From JBGSIZ01 sp041742255 (GTDB lineage: Bacteria > Pseudomonadota > Alphaproteobacteria > Rhodobacterales > Rhodobacteraceae), in NCBI GenBank assembly GCA_041742255.1, contig JBGSIZ010000075.1, positions 1-12,009 on the forward strand: a stretch of DNA of 12,009 nucleotides, read 5' to 3'. The notes under the pieces were generated by a model, which saw nothing but the letters and a program-made list of their open reading frames with translations, had not been told where the DNA came from and did no database searches. A program made the position numbers and the translations under genes. This document shows positions 1 to 6,609 of the stretch, piece after piece (the first letter of the stretch is position 1; every line of letters starts with the position of its first letter).

Positions 1-396
1 AATCCCTGCCGCCATCAAGGCAGCGTTGGCCGCCCCCGCCGCCCCGAGTGCCATGGTCGCCACCGGAAAACCGCGCGGCATCTGCACGATGGAATAGAGC
101 GCATCAACACCGCCCAGCGCCGTGGGCTGGCCCGGCACCCCGATCACCGGGATCCGCGTTTTGGACGCCATCATGCCCGGCAGGTGCGCCGCCCCGCCCG
201 CCCCCGCGATGATCACCTGCAACCCCCGCGACACCGCCGATTTGCCGTAGTCCCACAGACGGTCCGGGGTGCGGTGCGCCGACACGATCTTGGCCTCGTA
301 GTCGATCCCGAGATCATCAAGAAGCGTTGCCGCCTCGCGCAGCGTTGCCCAATCCGACTGGCTGCCCATGATGATCCCGACGGGTGGTGTTGCCAT
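1..396 (-). CDS. purE: 5-(carboxyamino)imidazole ribonucleotide mutase PurE (3' end cut by window edge)
   Basis: PurE (class I) converts N5-CAIR to CAIR in cytoplasmic de novo purine synthesis. 132 residues are visible from ATG at 396 and the frame stays open to base 1, so roughly 30 C-terminal residues are missing relative to the ~160-residue family norm. Family landmarks are present: MGSQSDW at residues 10-16, the active-site SAHRTP at 39-44 (His41), the glycine-rich GAGGAAHLPG at 65-74 and the IVQMPRGFPVAT block near 103-114. An AGGG element about 9 nt before the ATG can serve as ribosome binding site. The DUF465 gene lies 78 nt upstream on the same strand, so the two may be cotranscribed. 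PurK is often found beyond purE, but that region is outside the window. Identification is firm. Confidence 0.96.
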   Translation of the reverse strand, partial: MATPPVGIIMGSQSDWATLREAATLLDDLGIDYEAKIVSAHRTPDRLWDYGKSAVSRGLQVIIAGAGGAAHLPGMMASKTRIPVIGVPGQPTALGGVDALYSIVQMPRGFPVATMALGAAGAANAALMAAGI

Positions 397-474
397 GACG
401 ATGTGCCCTGTTTGAAACCGAAGGCGCACTATAGCCAGCCGCGCCGCCGGTGCAACCTGCGTTGGCGGATGGCG

Positions 475-693
475 TCAGGCGGTGATGTCCGGAATGATCT
501 GATCCTCGATCAGCGCGATCTGGTCTTTGAGAAACAGTTTTTGTTTCTTCAGCCGCCGCACCGTGAGCATGTCCGCCGATCCCCGTTCCTGCAGCGCATG
601 AATGGCTTCGTCCAGATCGCGGTGTTCCCGGCGCAGCACCGCCAGTTTGACCCGCAGAACATCCGTTTGATCCATGCGCGGGATTGAGGTCAT
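475..693 (-). CDS. DUF465 (YdcH-like) small coiled-coil protein
   Basis: A 72-residue protein of the DUF465/YdcH family (function unknown). Hallmarks are two helical, charged segments likely to form a hairpin coiled coil (about residues 10-35 and 43-64), the basic RRLKKQKLFLKDQI stretch, and the conserved C-terminal ending IIPDITA. The ATG at 693 is chosen because AAGGA lies about 10 nt upstream. The in-frame ATG at 675 (residue 7) has no visible ribosome site but would give the more usual family start, MDQTD. It lies 78 nt upstream of purE in the same direction and is divergent from the hsp20 unit, with a 162-nt intergenic region between. The family assignment is sure; the role is not known. 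Confidence 0.9.
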   Translation of the reverse strand: MTSIPRMDQTDVLRVKLAVLRREHRDLDEAIHALQERGSADMLTVRRLKKQKLFLKDQIALIEDQIIPDITA

Positions 694-762
694 GTGAGGG
701 CGGTCCTTGGCGTTATGTTTCAACAAGATAGGCGTTGATCCCCGTGTCGCATAGCCCTGACC

Positions 763-791
763 CTTGCACGACCCCCTGTTTCCCCCCATAT
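763..791 (+). promoter_or_regulatory. sigma32 (RpoH)-type heat-shock promoter for hsp20
   Basis: CTTGCAC at 763-769 (-35 type) is followed after 14 nt by CCCCATAT at 784-791, an exact fit to the CCCCATNT -10 pattern known for RpoH promoters. Spacing is within the known 13-17 nt range. The expected start of transcription is about 796-799, which gives a leader of about 57-60 nt before the hsp20 ATG at 856. The site precedes an Hsp20 gene, the classical target of this sigma factor. Alphaproteobacteria often have two RpoH proteins, and the sequence alone does not show which one acts here. Confidence 0.72.
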
Positions 792-798
792 TTCTGAT

Positions 799-854
799 GC
801 GGTCGCCACAACGGGGCCGCGTTTCGGACGGTCGCTTGGACGAGGACATATCCG
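799..854 (+). promoter_or_regulatory. ROSE-like RNA thermometer in the hsp20 5'UTR
   Basis: The leader folds by eye into two hairpins. Hairpin 1 pairs 799-807 with 813-820, with a bulged G at 805. Hairpin 2 pairs 825-828 with 851-854, then, after an internal loop, 831-833 with 845-847 and 835-837 with 842-844, closing a GGAC tetraloop; G834 is bulged. The Shine-Dalgarno GAGGA (842-846) is completely buried, and the stem stops one base before the AUG. The anti-SD side reads UCGCU at 832-836, matching the U(U/C)GCU motif of ROSE elements, in which a G is bulged opposite the SD. Known ROSE elements control small heat-shock genes in rhizobia and other proteobacteria. No energy calculation was run. 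Confidence 0.68.
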
Positions 855-855
855 C

Positions 856-1278
856 ATGACTAAACTGACCTTGGGCACTCATCCCTTTTTGCTGGGTTTT
901 GAACAGCTGGAACGCCTTGTGGAACGCACGGCAAAAACCGGCAACGACGGGTATCCCCCCTACAACATCGAACAGACATCCGATTATTCCTATCGCATCA
1001 CGCTGGCCGTGGCGGGGTTTTCGGACGCGGATCTGTCGATCACGGTCGAGGACAATCAACTGGTGATCCGGGGCCGTCAGGCCGATGACAGTGCCGGCCG
1101 TGTGTTTTTGCACCGGGGCATCGCCGCCCGCCAGTTTCAGCGCGCGTTCGTGTTGGCGGATGGCGTGGATGTGGGCGAGGCCGTGATGGAAAACGGGTTG
1201 CTGCATGTCGATTTGCGCCGCATCGTCCCCGATGCCGTTGTCCAGACCATCAGCATCCGCAAAGGAGGGGCCGCATGA
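856..1278 (+). CDS. Small heat-shock protein, Hsp20/alpha-crystallin family
   Basis: A 140-residue ATP-independent holdase that should bind unfolding proteins in the cytoplasm. The alpha-crystallin domain spans about residues 37-135. It starts at PPYNIEQTSDYSYRITLAVAG and includes the family's A-x-x-x-N-G-L/V-L signature as AVMENGLL at 109-116. A C-terminal I-S-I motif (132-134) fits the I-x-I element used for oligomer assembly. The N-terminal arm (1-36) is typical of the IbpA-like class. GAGGA at 842-846 lies 9 nt before the ATG and is predicted to be masked by the upstream RNA hairpin. The stop overlaps the DUF1150 start (ATGA at 1275-1278), so the two are coupled. Expression is predicted to be heat-induced both by the sigma32-type promoter and by thermometer melting. 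Confidence 0.95.
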   Translation: MTKLTLGTHPFLLGFEQLERLVERTAKTGNDGYPPYNIEQTSDYSYRITLAVAGFSDADLSITVEDNQLVIRGRQADDSAGRVFLHRGIAARQFQRAFVLADGVDVGEAVMENGLLHVDLRRIVPDAVVQTISIRKGGAA

Positions 1279-1499
1279 ACACCCGGTTTCAGATGACCAA
1301 TATCGACCAAGACATCGTGTATGTGAAACAGGTGCAGGTGGCGGACCTGCCCGAACCACTGCGCGATCAAGCCGAGGGTCTGAGCGAGATTTTCGCCGTC
1401 CACAATTCCAATGGCGAGCAGTTGGCGCTGGTCGCCAGCCGTGACCTTGCGTTTGTTCTGGCCCGTCAGCACGACATGGTGCCCGTCGGCGTCCACTGA
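1275..1499 (+). CDS. DUF1150 family protein, coupled to hsp20
   Basis: A 74-residue protein of the alphaproteobacterial DUF1150 family. The recognisable core runs from DIVYVKQVQVADLP to the C-terminal half, where NSNGEQLALVASRDLAFVLARQH (about 45-66) is typical of the family. It has no signal peptide or membrane segment and is expected in the cytoplasm. The start codon overlaps the hsp20 stop by ATGA, and a strong AAGGAGG (1262-1268) lies inside the end of hsp20, 6 nt before the ATG. Coupling to a chaperone gene in a heat-shock transcript suggests a role in proteostasis, perhaps as a partner of Hsp20, but no function can be read from the sequence. Transcription probably stops at the terminator at 1519-1552. 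Confidence 0.88.
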   Translation: MNTRFQMTNIDQDIVYVKQVQVADLPEPLRDQAEGLSEIFAVHNSNGEQLALVASRDLAFVLARQHDMVPVGVH

Positions 1500-1514
1500 C
1501 GCCCCGCGCATATG

Positions 1515-1552
1515 AAAACGGCCCCGCCGGTGACAGCGGGGCCGATTTTGTT
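1515..1552. terminator. Bidirectional Rho-independent terminator between convergent genes
   Basis: Bases 1519-1527 pair with 1536-1544 (CGGCCCCGC against GCGGGGCCG) around an 8-nt loop. On the plus strand the stem is followed by ATTTTGTT. On the minus strand it is followed by TTTT, the complement of AAAA at 1515-1518. It therefore serves the hsp20-DUF1150 transcript and the convergent sulfate-activation gene, whose stop lies at 1567. Confidence 0.85.
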
Positions 1553-1566
1553 AGACCTGAACGCTG

Positions 1567-3273
1567 TCAGTTTGCCGCGATAAGACCCATCGATTCAAGT
1601 TTGAGGATCACCTGATGGGCGCAGTTGTCCACGTCCACGCTTTCGGTTTCGATCCGCAGTTCGGGGTTGGCCGGCACGTCGTAGGGATCTGAAATCCCAG
1701 TGAATTCCTTGATCTTGCCTTCGCGGGCGAGTTTATACAGGCCCTTGCGGTCCCGCCGTTCACATTCTTCGATCGAGGTCGAAACGTGGACCTCGATGAA
1801 GGCCCCGAATTGTTCCACGTCTTCGCGCACGGCGCGGCGGGTGGTGGCATACGGCGCGATGGGGGCGCAGATCGCGATACCGCCGTTCTTGGTGATTTCA
1901 GACGCCACATAGCCGATCCGGCGAATGTTCAGGTCGCGGTGTTCTTTGGAGAACCCGAGTTCCGACGACAGGTTCTTGCGCACGATGTCGCCATCCAGAA
2001 GGGTCACGGGCCGCCCGCCCATTTCCATCAGTTTGACCATGAGCGCGTTGGCGATGGTGGATTTGCCCGACCCCGAAAAGCCCGTGAAGAACACGGTGAA
2101 CCCTTGTTTGGAGCGCGGGGGCGAGGTCCGCCGCAGTTCTGTCACCACCTCGGGGAAGGAGAACCATTCGGGGATATCCAGACCTTCGCGCAGGCGGCGG
2201 CGCAGTTCGGTGCCCGAGATATCCAGCACGGTGTCGCCTTCGGGGACTTCGTTGGCCGGGAAATATTGTGCCTTTTCCTGCACATAGACCATGTGTTTGA
2301 AATCGACCATTTCGACGCCAATTTCGGATTGGTATTTCTTGAACAGGTCCTGCGCGTCGTAGTGGCCGTAGAAATCCTTGCCCGCACTGTTTTTACCGGG
2401 GCCTGCGTGGTCGCGCCCGACGATGAAGTGGGTGCAGCCGTGGTTTGCCCGGATCAGACCGTGCCACACAGCCTCGCGCGGGCCAGCCATCCGCATGGCA
2501 AGGTTCAGGAGCGACATGGTGGTCGTGGATTGCGGGTATTTGTCCAGCACCGCCTCGTAACACCGCACGCGGGTGAAATGGTCCACATCGCCCGGTTTGG
2601 TCATGCCTACGACGGGGTGAATGAGCAGGTTCGCCTGCGCCTCGCGCGCGGCGCGGAACGTCAGTTCCTGGTGTGCGCGGTGCAGCGGGTTGCGGGTTTG
2701 AAACGCCACGATCTTGCGCCAGCCGAGTTTGCGGAAATAGGCCCGCAATTCGTTGGGCGTGTCGCGCCGCGCCCGGAAATCGTAGTGGACGGGTTGCTGG
2801 ATGCCCGTCACCGGACCACCCAGATAAACCGCGCCCGCCGTGTTGTGCAGATAGTTGACCGCCGGATGCGCGCTGTCATTGGCACCGAACACCATTTCGG
2901 CCTCGCGTTCCTTGTTGGGCACCCATTTGTCGGTGACGGTCATGGTGGCAAGGATCACGCCCTCTTGGTCGCGCAGCGCGATATCCTGTCCGACCTCAAC
3001 CGTGGCGGCGAATTTTTCGGTCACATCCAGCGTGATCGGCATCGGCCAGAGCCGGCCGTCCGCCAGCCGCATGTTTTCCACGACGCCGGTGTAATCGTCC
3101 TGCGACAGGAACCCCTTGAGCGGGTTGAACCCACCGTTCATCAGCAATTCCAGATCGCAGATCTGGCGCGGCGTCATGTCATGGCTGACCAGATTGCCCG
3201 CCTCTGCCTTCAGCTTTTGCGCGCTTTCGTAGGAGACATAGAGTTCGGGGATCGGGGACAGGTTGGGGGACAT
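1567..3273 (-). CDS. Bifunctional sulfate adenylyltransferase / adenylylsulfate kinase (Sat-CysC fusion)
   Basis: The protein (568 residues) activates sulfate: ATP sulfurylase makes APS, and APS kinase phosphorylates it to PAPS for assimilation or sulfation. The N-terminal PUA-like plus ATP-sulfurylase part (about 1-380) carries FQTRNPLHRAH at 191-201 (the QxRNPxHxxH nucleotide motif) and GRDHAGPG at 286-293. The C-terminal kinase (about 390-568) has an intact Walker A, GFSGSGKST at 398-406, DGD at 427-429 and the RRIGYVASEITKNGG block. An intact Walker A suggests the kinase domain is active, unlike the degenerate kinase-like domain of fungal ATP sulfurylases. ATG at 3273 is preferred, with AAGG 8 nt upstream; a GTG directly before it (3276) is an alternative. 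It ends 15 nt from the bidirectional terminator. Confidence 0.95.
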   Translation of the reverse strand: MSPNLSPIPELYVSYESAQKLKAEAGNLVSHDMTPRQICDLELLMNGGFNPLKGFLSQDDYTGVVENMRLADGRLWPMPITLDVTEKFAATVEVGQDIALRDQEGVILATMTVTDKWVPNKEREAEMVFGANDSAHPAVNYLHNTAGAVYLGGPVTGIQQPVHYDFRARRDTPNELRAYFRKLGWRKIVAFQTRNPLHRAHQELTFRAAREAQANLLIHPVVGMTKPGDVDHFTRVRCYEAVLDKYPQSTTTMSLLNLAMRMAGPREAVWHGLIRANHGCTHFIVGRDHAGPGKNSAGKDFYGHYDAQDLFKKYQSEIGVEMVDFKHMVYVQEKAQYFPANEVPEGDTVLDISGTELRRRLREGLDIPEWFSFPEVVTELRRTSPPRSKQGFTVFFTGFSGSGKSTIANALMVKLMEMGGRPVTLLDGDIVRKNLSSELGFSKEHRDLNIRRIGYVASEITKNGGIAICAPIAPYATTRRAVREDVEQFGAFIEVHVSTSIEECERRDRKGLYKLAREGKIKEFTGISDPYDVPANPELRIETESVDVDNCAHQVILKLESMGLIAAN

Positions 3274-3357
3274 CACGGGGGCCTTTTCACAACAGATGAT
3301 TTCGCGGGTTGGTTGCGCGCGTCCCTAGACCCCGAATGGGGCAAAATTCAAGCGCAA

Positions 3358-3367
3358 TTGACGTCAA
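3358..3367. promoter_or_regulatory. 10-bp palindrome upstream of the sulfate-activation gene
   Basis: TTGACGTCAA is a perfect palindrome about 85 bp upstream of the Sat-CysC start, in the 183-bp gap after the autotransporter-like gene. It could be an operator, and its TTGACG half could be a -35 on the minus strand, but no good -10 follows. A chance palindrome cannot be excluded. Confidence 0.25.
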
Positions 3368-3428
3368 ACAAGGAAAACGCAGAGAGTTGTGCGAATTTCC
3401 CCGTGCCGTTGATAGTGCTGTTTGTTGT

Positions 3429-3453
3429 CCTCGGCACCGCAATTGTGCCGAGG
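3429..3453 (-). terminator. Strong hairpin just after the autotransporter-like gene
   Basis: Nine base pairs (3429-3437 with 3445-3453; CCTCGGCAC against GTGCCGAGG) enclose a 7-nt loop, starting 6 nt after the stop codon of the minus-strand gene. Position and strength fit a transcript end or a 3' stabilising stem. No U-run follows on either strand, so it is not a canonical intrinsic terminator. Confidence 0.4.
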
Positions 3454-3459
3454 GCAGGA

Positions 3460-4770
3460 TCAGAACGACGCCGAATAAGTGATCCCCAGCGACAGGCTGC
3501 GCGCGTCCTTGAACAGGTTGCCGCCTTCTGCCCCGAACGACAGCGTTCCCGGACCGAGGTCCGTATCGACGGACAAGCCCAGACGGGGTGACACACTTTC
3601 GGTTTGCGTGGTCCCGTCGTCAAAGCGGATCGCATCCGCCCCGATCAACAGGGTTGGCCGCATCCCCGACACCGCCGCAAAGTCAAAGCGCGAGCCCACC
3701 GATGCCATGGTCTGGCTGATGGTGCGCGCCCCGCCTTCTGCTGCGGCGGGCAAGTCTTCGGAAAAACCGCTGACCGAGACATAGCCCGTCGCCTGTGTCG
3801 TCCCGATCCGGTAGTCATAGCCAAGATCGAAGCCGCCCATGATGCGGTCACTGCTGTAGGTCGCGGTGCCCGTGTCATAGTCCGGTTTGGCAAAGAGGAC
3901 ATGCGCATCAAGCGTCAGGCCGGACCCGATCGCTGTGGACAGATACGGCCCGACGGCCAGCGCCGTTGTCGATATTTCGGCCCCGCCCGCCGTGATGGCG
4001 TAGTCGCCATAAGACACCGCCACACCGACCAGCGTGCCGTTCCCAAGGTCCCAATCCGCACCGAACGTCAGTTCGGCGCCGCCGCCATCCAGACTGCCGG
4101 AAAAGGTTTGACCCTGCAGTTGGCCCCACCATGTCGCGCTGGACGATTGCGAGGGTGCCGCGAAAAAGAAGGCGTCGCGCGTGACCTGCGCCCCGCCGCC
4201 GGACGACCGTGATCCTGTTGCCTTGCCGATGGCCGAGGAAACGACGCCGTTCGAACTGGCCCCTGCTGCCGCTGCGACCTGACTGGACGTTGTTCCAGAG
4301 CCGCCACCGCCGGTGCCACCCCCTGTTCCACCGCCCCCGCCCGCGACGACCGACCCGAGTGTGCAGCTTCCGGCGGGGTAGCCGGGGATCTGGGACGAAT
4401 AGGTGCCATCGCATTGGACGTAAAAGACAAAGGATTGTTGCGCGAGTGCCGTGCCCGTCACCGTGATCGAGTGCGACCCGGCATCAACGGGCACTTGTGT
4501 TCCGTCACACGCCGGACCCGTGCAAACGACGGACCCATCGACCGAGACCACCATGGTATCGAGTGCGGGGACGTTGCCCGTCCCGCCGCCGTCCTGAAAA
4601 TAGAAAGAAAAGCTGTCGCCCGTGGTGTTGGTCGTTGAAAAGATGACGCTGGGCGTTGAGTCCGTGATCCCAAGTGGCTGCACGAAAAATCCGTCAGCGG
4701 CTAATGCCGTTTGAGATGTCGCAAACAAAATTCCTGCGCCCAGAAGCGCGCCGTGAGAATAAAACCGCAA
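3460..4770 (-). CDS. Secreted protein with C-terminal autotransporter-like beta-barrel
   Basis: 436 residues if started at TTG 4770, which sits 5 nt after a strong GGGAGG and yields a clean signal peptide (1-24, cleavage after TALA). An in-frame GTG at 4803 adds 11 residues but has poor ribosome-site spacing. The mature N-terminal region (25-140) has four cysteines (83, 88, 120, 136), possibly two disulfides. A Gly/Thr/Ser linker follows (about 144-162), then a Ser/Ala-rich stretch. From about 212 to the end, alternating amphipathic strands with a terminal Phe (ITYSASF) look like an autotransporter/outer-membrane barrel. The passenger is far shorter than in classical autotransporters. It may be surface display or simply an outer-membrane protein with a small periplasmic or external domain. 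The substrate is unknown. Confidence 0.75.
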   Translation of the reverse strand: MRFYSHGALLGAGILFATSQTALAADGFFVQPLGITDSTPSVIFSTTNTTGDSFSFYFQDGGGTGNVPALDTMVVSVDGSVVCTGPACDGTQVPVDAGSHSITVTGTALAQQSFVFYVQCDGTYSSQIPGYPAGSCTLGSVVAGGGGGTGGGTGGGGSGTTSSQVAAAAGASSNGVVSSAIGKATGSRSSGGGAQVTRDAFFFAAPSQSSSATWWGQLQGQTFSGSLDGGGAELTFGADWDLGNGTLVGVAVSYGDYAITAGGAEISTTALAVGPYLSTAIGSGLTLDAHVLFAKPDYDTGTATYSSDRIMGGFDLGYDYRIGTTQATGYVSVSGFSEDLPAAAEGGARTISQTMASVGSRFDFAAVSGMRPTLLIGADAIRFDDGTTQTESVSPRLGLSVDTDLGPGTLSFGAEGGNLFKDARSLSLGITYSASF

Positions 4771-4826
4771 TACGGCCTCCCGTTTCCAAATACAGACGGA
4801 CACAATGACAGCCGACCGCCTTGGGA

Positions 4827-4855
4827 AATCTCTGATAGGGGCGGTGCCCGGTCAA
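4827..4855 (-). promoter_or_regulatory. Candidate sigma70-type promoter for the autotransporter-like gene
   Basis: On the minus strand, TTGACC (4855-4850) is followed after 17 nt by GAGATT (4832-4827). The -35 is good and the -10 matches only three of six positions. A start near 4820 would leave a leader of about 50 nt to the preferred TTG, but only about 17 nt to the GTG at 4803. Confidence 0.35.
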
Positions 4856-4919
4856 GAAAAATCTGGATTGAATGGCGTAAATCGGTGTGATTTCAGGGGC
4901 ATGTTGCCGGTCCCGCATG

Positions 4920-4965
4920 AAAAAGCGGCGGGGCCGCTGGCACCCTAGTTGGGACGCGCCCCGCC
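4920..4965 (-). terminator. Rho-independent terminator of trxB
   Basis: On the minus strand, GGCGGGGC (4965-4958) pairs with GCCCCGCC (4934-4927), and GC plus TTTTT (4924-4920) follows. The 23-nt interior can form a small inner stem (CCC at 4943-4945 with GGG at 4951-4953). It starts 19 nt past the trxB stop and separates trxB from the next minus-strand gene. Confidence 0.75.
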
Positions 4966-4983
4966 CCCCCGGTCAGGTCGGTG

Positions 4984-5925
4984 TCAGTCGTGTGCCGCCA
5001 GCCAGCGTTCCGCGTCCAGGGCCGCCATGCAACCCATGCCAGCACTGGTCACCGCCTGCCGATACACATGGTCGGTCAGGTCGCCCGCCGCGAAAACGCC
5101 CGCGACCGAGGTTTCCGTGCTGCCCGGTTTCACCACCACATAGCCGCCGTGGTGCAGGTCCAGTTGATCCTTGACCAGTTCGGACGCGGGCGCGTGGCCG
5201 ATGGCCACGAACACGCCTTTGCACGGAATTTCCGTGATGGCGCCGGTTTGCGTGTGTTTGACCCGCACCGCCTCGACCCCGCGCGGGGTGTCGGCCCCGA
5301 TGACCTCGTCCACCTCGTGGAACCACAGGGTTTCGATCTTGGGGTGGTTGAACAGCCGGTCCTGCATGATCTTTTCGGCCCGCAGCGTGTCGCGCCGATG
5401 CACCAGCGTCACCTTGGACGCAAAGTTGGTAAGGAACAGCGCCTCCTCGACGGCCGTGTTGCCGCCGCCGACCACAACGATTTCCTGACCCCGGTAGAAA
5501 AACCCGTCGCAGGTGGCGCAGGCGGACACGCCGAACCCCTTGAACTTATCCTCGGACGGGAGGCCCAGCCATTTGGCCCGTGCCCCGGTCGCAAGGATGA
5601 TCGCATCGGCGGTGTAGGTGGTGCCGCTGTCGGATTTTGCCACAAAGGGCCGCGCGGACAGGTCCAGCGACGTGATCAGGTCCATCGCGATGTCGCAGCC
5701 CATGGCGCGGGCGTGCGCCTCCATCCGGACCATGAGGTCGGGGCCTTGGACCTGAGTGTCGCCGGGCCAGTTTTCAACCTCGGTCGTGGTGGTCAATTGG
5801 CCGCCCGGTTCCATCCCTTGCACCAGAATGGGGTTTAGCATGGCGCGGCTGGCATAGACCCCGGCGGTGTAGCCTGCCGGACCAGAGCCGATGATGAGAA
5901 CGCGGGTGTGGCGGGGTGCAGACAT
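4984..5925 (-). CDS. trxB: Thioredoxin reductase TrxB (NADPH, FAD)
   Basis: 313 residues, the usual length of low-molecular-weight bacterial thioredoxin reductase, a cytoplasmic flavoenzyme that reduces thioredoxin with NADPH. Motifs in order: FAD-binding IIGSGPAGYTAG (11-22), the GGQL/ENWPG region (41-55), the redox-active CATC (136-139), the NADPH Rossmann motif VVGGGNTAVEEA (151-162), the HRR phosphate-binding triplet (176-178) and the FAD-closing VFAAGDLTD (277-285). ATG 5925 is chosen because AGGA lies 8 nt upstream and homology starts there; the frame is open further upstream to 6024, but that part has no family resemblance. It is divergent from an Lrp/AsnC regulator, a neighbourhood that suggests regulation by it. 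A terminator follows at 4920-4965. Confidence 0.97.
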   Translation of the reverse strand: MSAPRHTRVLIIGSGPAGYTAGVYASRAMLNPILVQGMEPGGQLTTTTEVENWPGDTQVQGPDLMVRMEAHARAMGCDIAMDLITSLDLSARPFVAKSDSGTTYTADAIILATGARAKWLGLPSEDKFKGFGVSACATCDGFFYRGQEIVVVGGGNTAVEEALFLTNFASKVTLVHRRDTLRAEKIMQDRLFNHPKIETLWFHEVDEVIGADTPRGVEAVRVKHTQTGAITEIPCKGVFVAIGHAPASELVKDQLDLHHGGYVVVKPGSTETSVAGVFAAGDLTDHVYRQAVTSAGMGCMAALDAERWLAAHD

Positions 5926-6029
5926 GGGGGCCGTCCTGTGCAGCGGGTTTCGTGCCCGATATAGAGGCTGGCGGCCCCGGTGGAAAGGGTTGCCCCGGTC
6001 GCAGGCCCCCCGGATGGAAGACATTCAGG

Positions 6030-6059
6030 TTATTGCGCAAACTTGAAATATTATTGCGC
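6030..6059. repeat. Direct repeat TTATTGCGC x2, 21 bp apart, in the trxB/lrp intergenic region
   Basis: TTATTGCGC occurs at 6030-6038 and again at 6051-6059, so the copies are offset by 21 bp, about two helical turns, in an AT-rich island of the divergent promoter region. Same-face spacing fits a multimeric regulator such as an Lrp/AsnC protein, possibly the neighbouring one. That link is inference. Confidence 0.4.
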
Positions 6060-6104
6060 CGCGCCGCCCGTCCGCGTAGTGTTTGCAAAGTTTCAGGGGG
6101 GGAT

Positions 6105-6609
6105 ATGCCGATGGCCGGTGCGAAGTTGGACGAGATTGACCGCATGATCCTCGCCCAGTTGCAGGCCGATGGCCGCATGACGAATGTCGAATTAGCCAAG
6201 CGGGTGGGCATTTCCGCCCCGCCGTGCCTGCGCCGTGTCCGCACGTTGGAGGAAAACGGGTTCATCCGGGGATATCACGCCGATATCGACCCCCGCGAAT
6301 TGGGGTTCGAGGTGCAGGTGTTCGCCATGGTCGGGCTGGTCAGTCAGGCCGAGGCCGATCTGAGCGCGTTCGAGGCCCGGTGCCGCCAATGGTCGCTGGT
6401 GCGCGAGTCACATGCTGAATGGCGAGGTCGATTTTGTCCTGAAATGCGTGGCCCCCGATTTGCGCAGTTTCCAGACGTTCCTGACCGAACAACTGACCGC
6501 CGCCCCAAATGTCGCCAGCGTCAAGACCAGTCTGGTGATCCGGGGCGCCAAGGATGAACCCGGCGTCCCCTTTGATGTGCTGGAAGAACGGTTGAGCCGC
6601 GAGGCGTGA
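6105..6609 (+). pseudogene. Lrp/AsnC family transcriptional regulator, broken by a single frameshift
   Basis: The reading frame from ATG 6105 gives a complete Lrp-type winged-helix N-terminus (LDEIDRMILAQLQADGRMTN..., HTH around residues 28-55) and the first half of the RAM ligand domain, up to LVRESH at about 6413. The family continuation, MLNGEVDFVLKCVAPDL..., is found immediately after in the +1 frame (6412-6609). The join reads GAG-T-CAC-ATG at 6405-6414; family members usually have an extra residue there (VREC-H-MLNGE), so a 2-base deletion explains it better than a 1-base insertion. No slippery heptamer is visible. Read in the original frame the protein would instead run on to 6557 with an unrelated tail. 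Both halves otherwise look intact, so the event is recent or a sequencing error. The Shine-Dalgarno is a G-run at 6096-6102. Confidence 0.85.

Noticed and set aside
1786..3591. 601-codon open frame on the plus strand
   Set aside because: It lies antisense to the Sat-CysC gene, whose motifs are unmistakable; high GC and strong codon bias on the minus strand keep the opposite frame open. The translation resembles no protein family.
3604..4212. 202-codon plus-strand frame opposite the autotransporter-like gene
   Set aside because: Arg/Pro/His-rich antisense shadow with no ribosome site and no domain.
4981..5838. 285-codon plus-strand frame
   Set aside because: Antisense shadow of trxB.
5926..6024. 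N-terminal extension of trxB to 6024
   Set aside because: The homologous protein begins at ATG 5925 with AGGA 8 nt upstream; the extra residues resemble no thioredoxin reductase.
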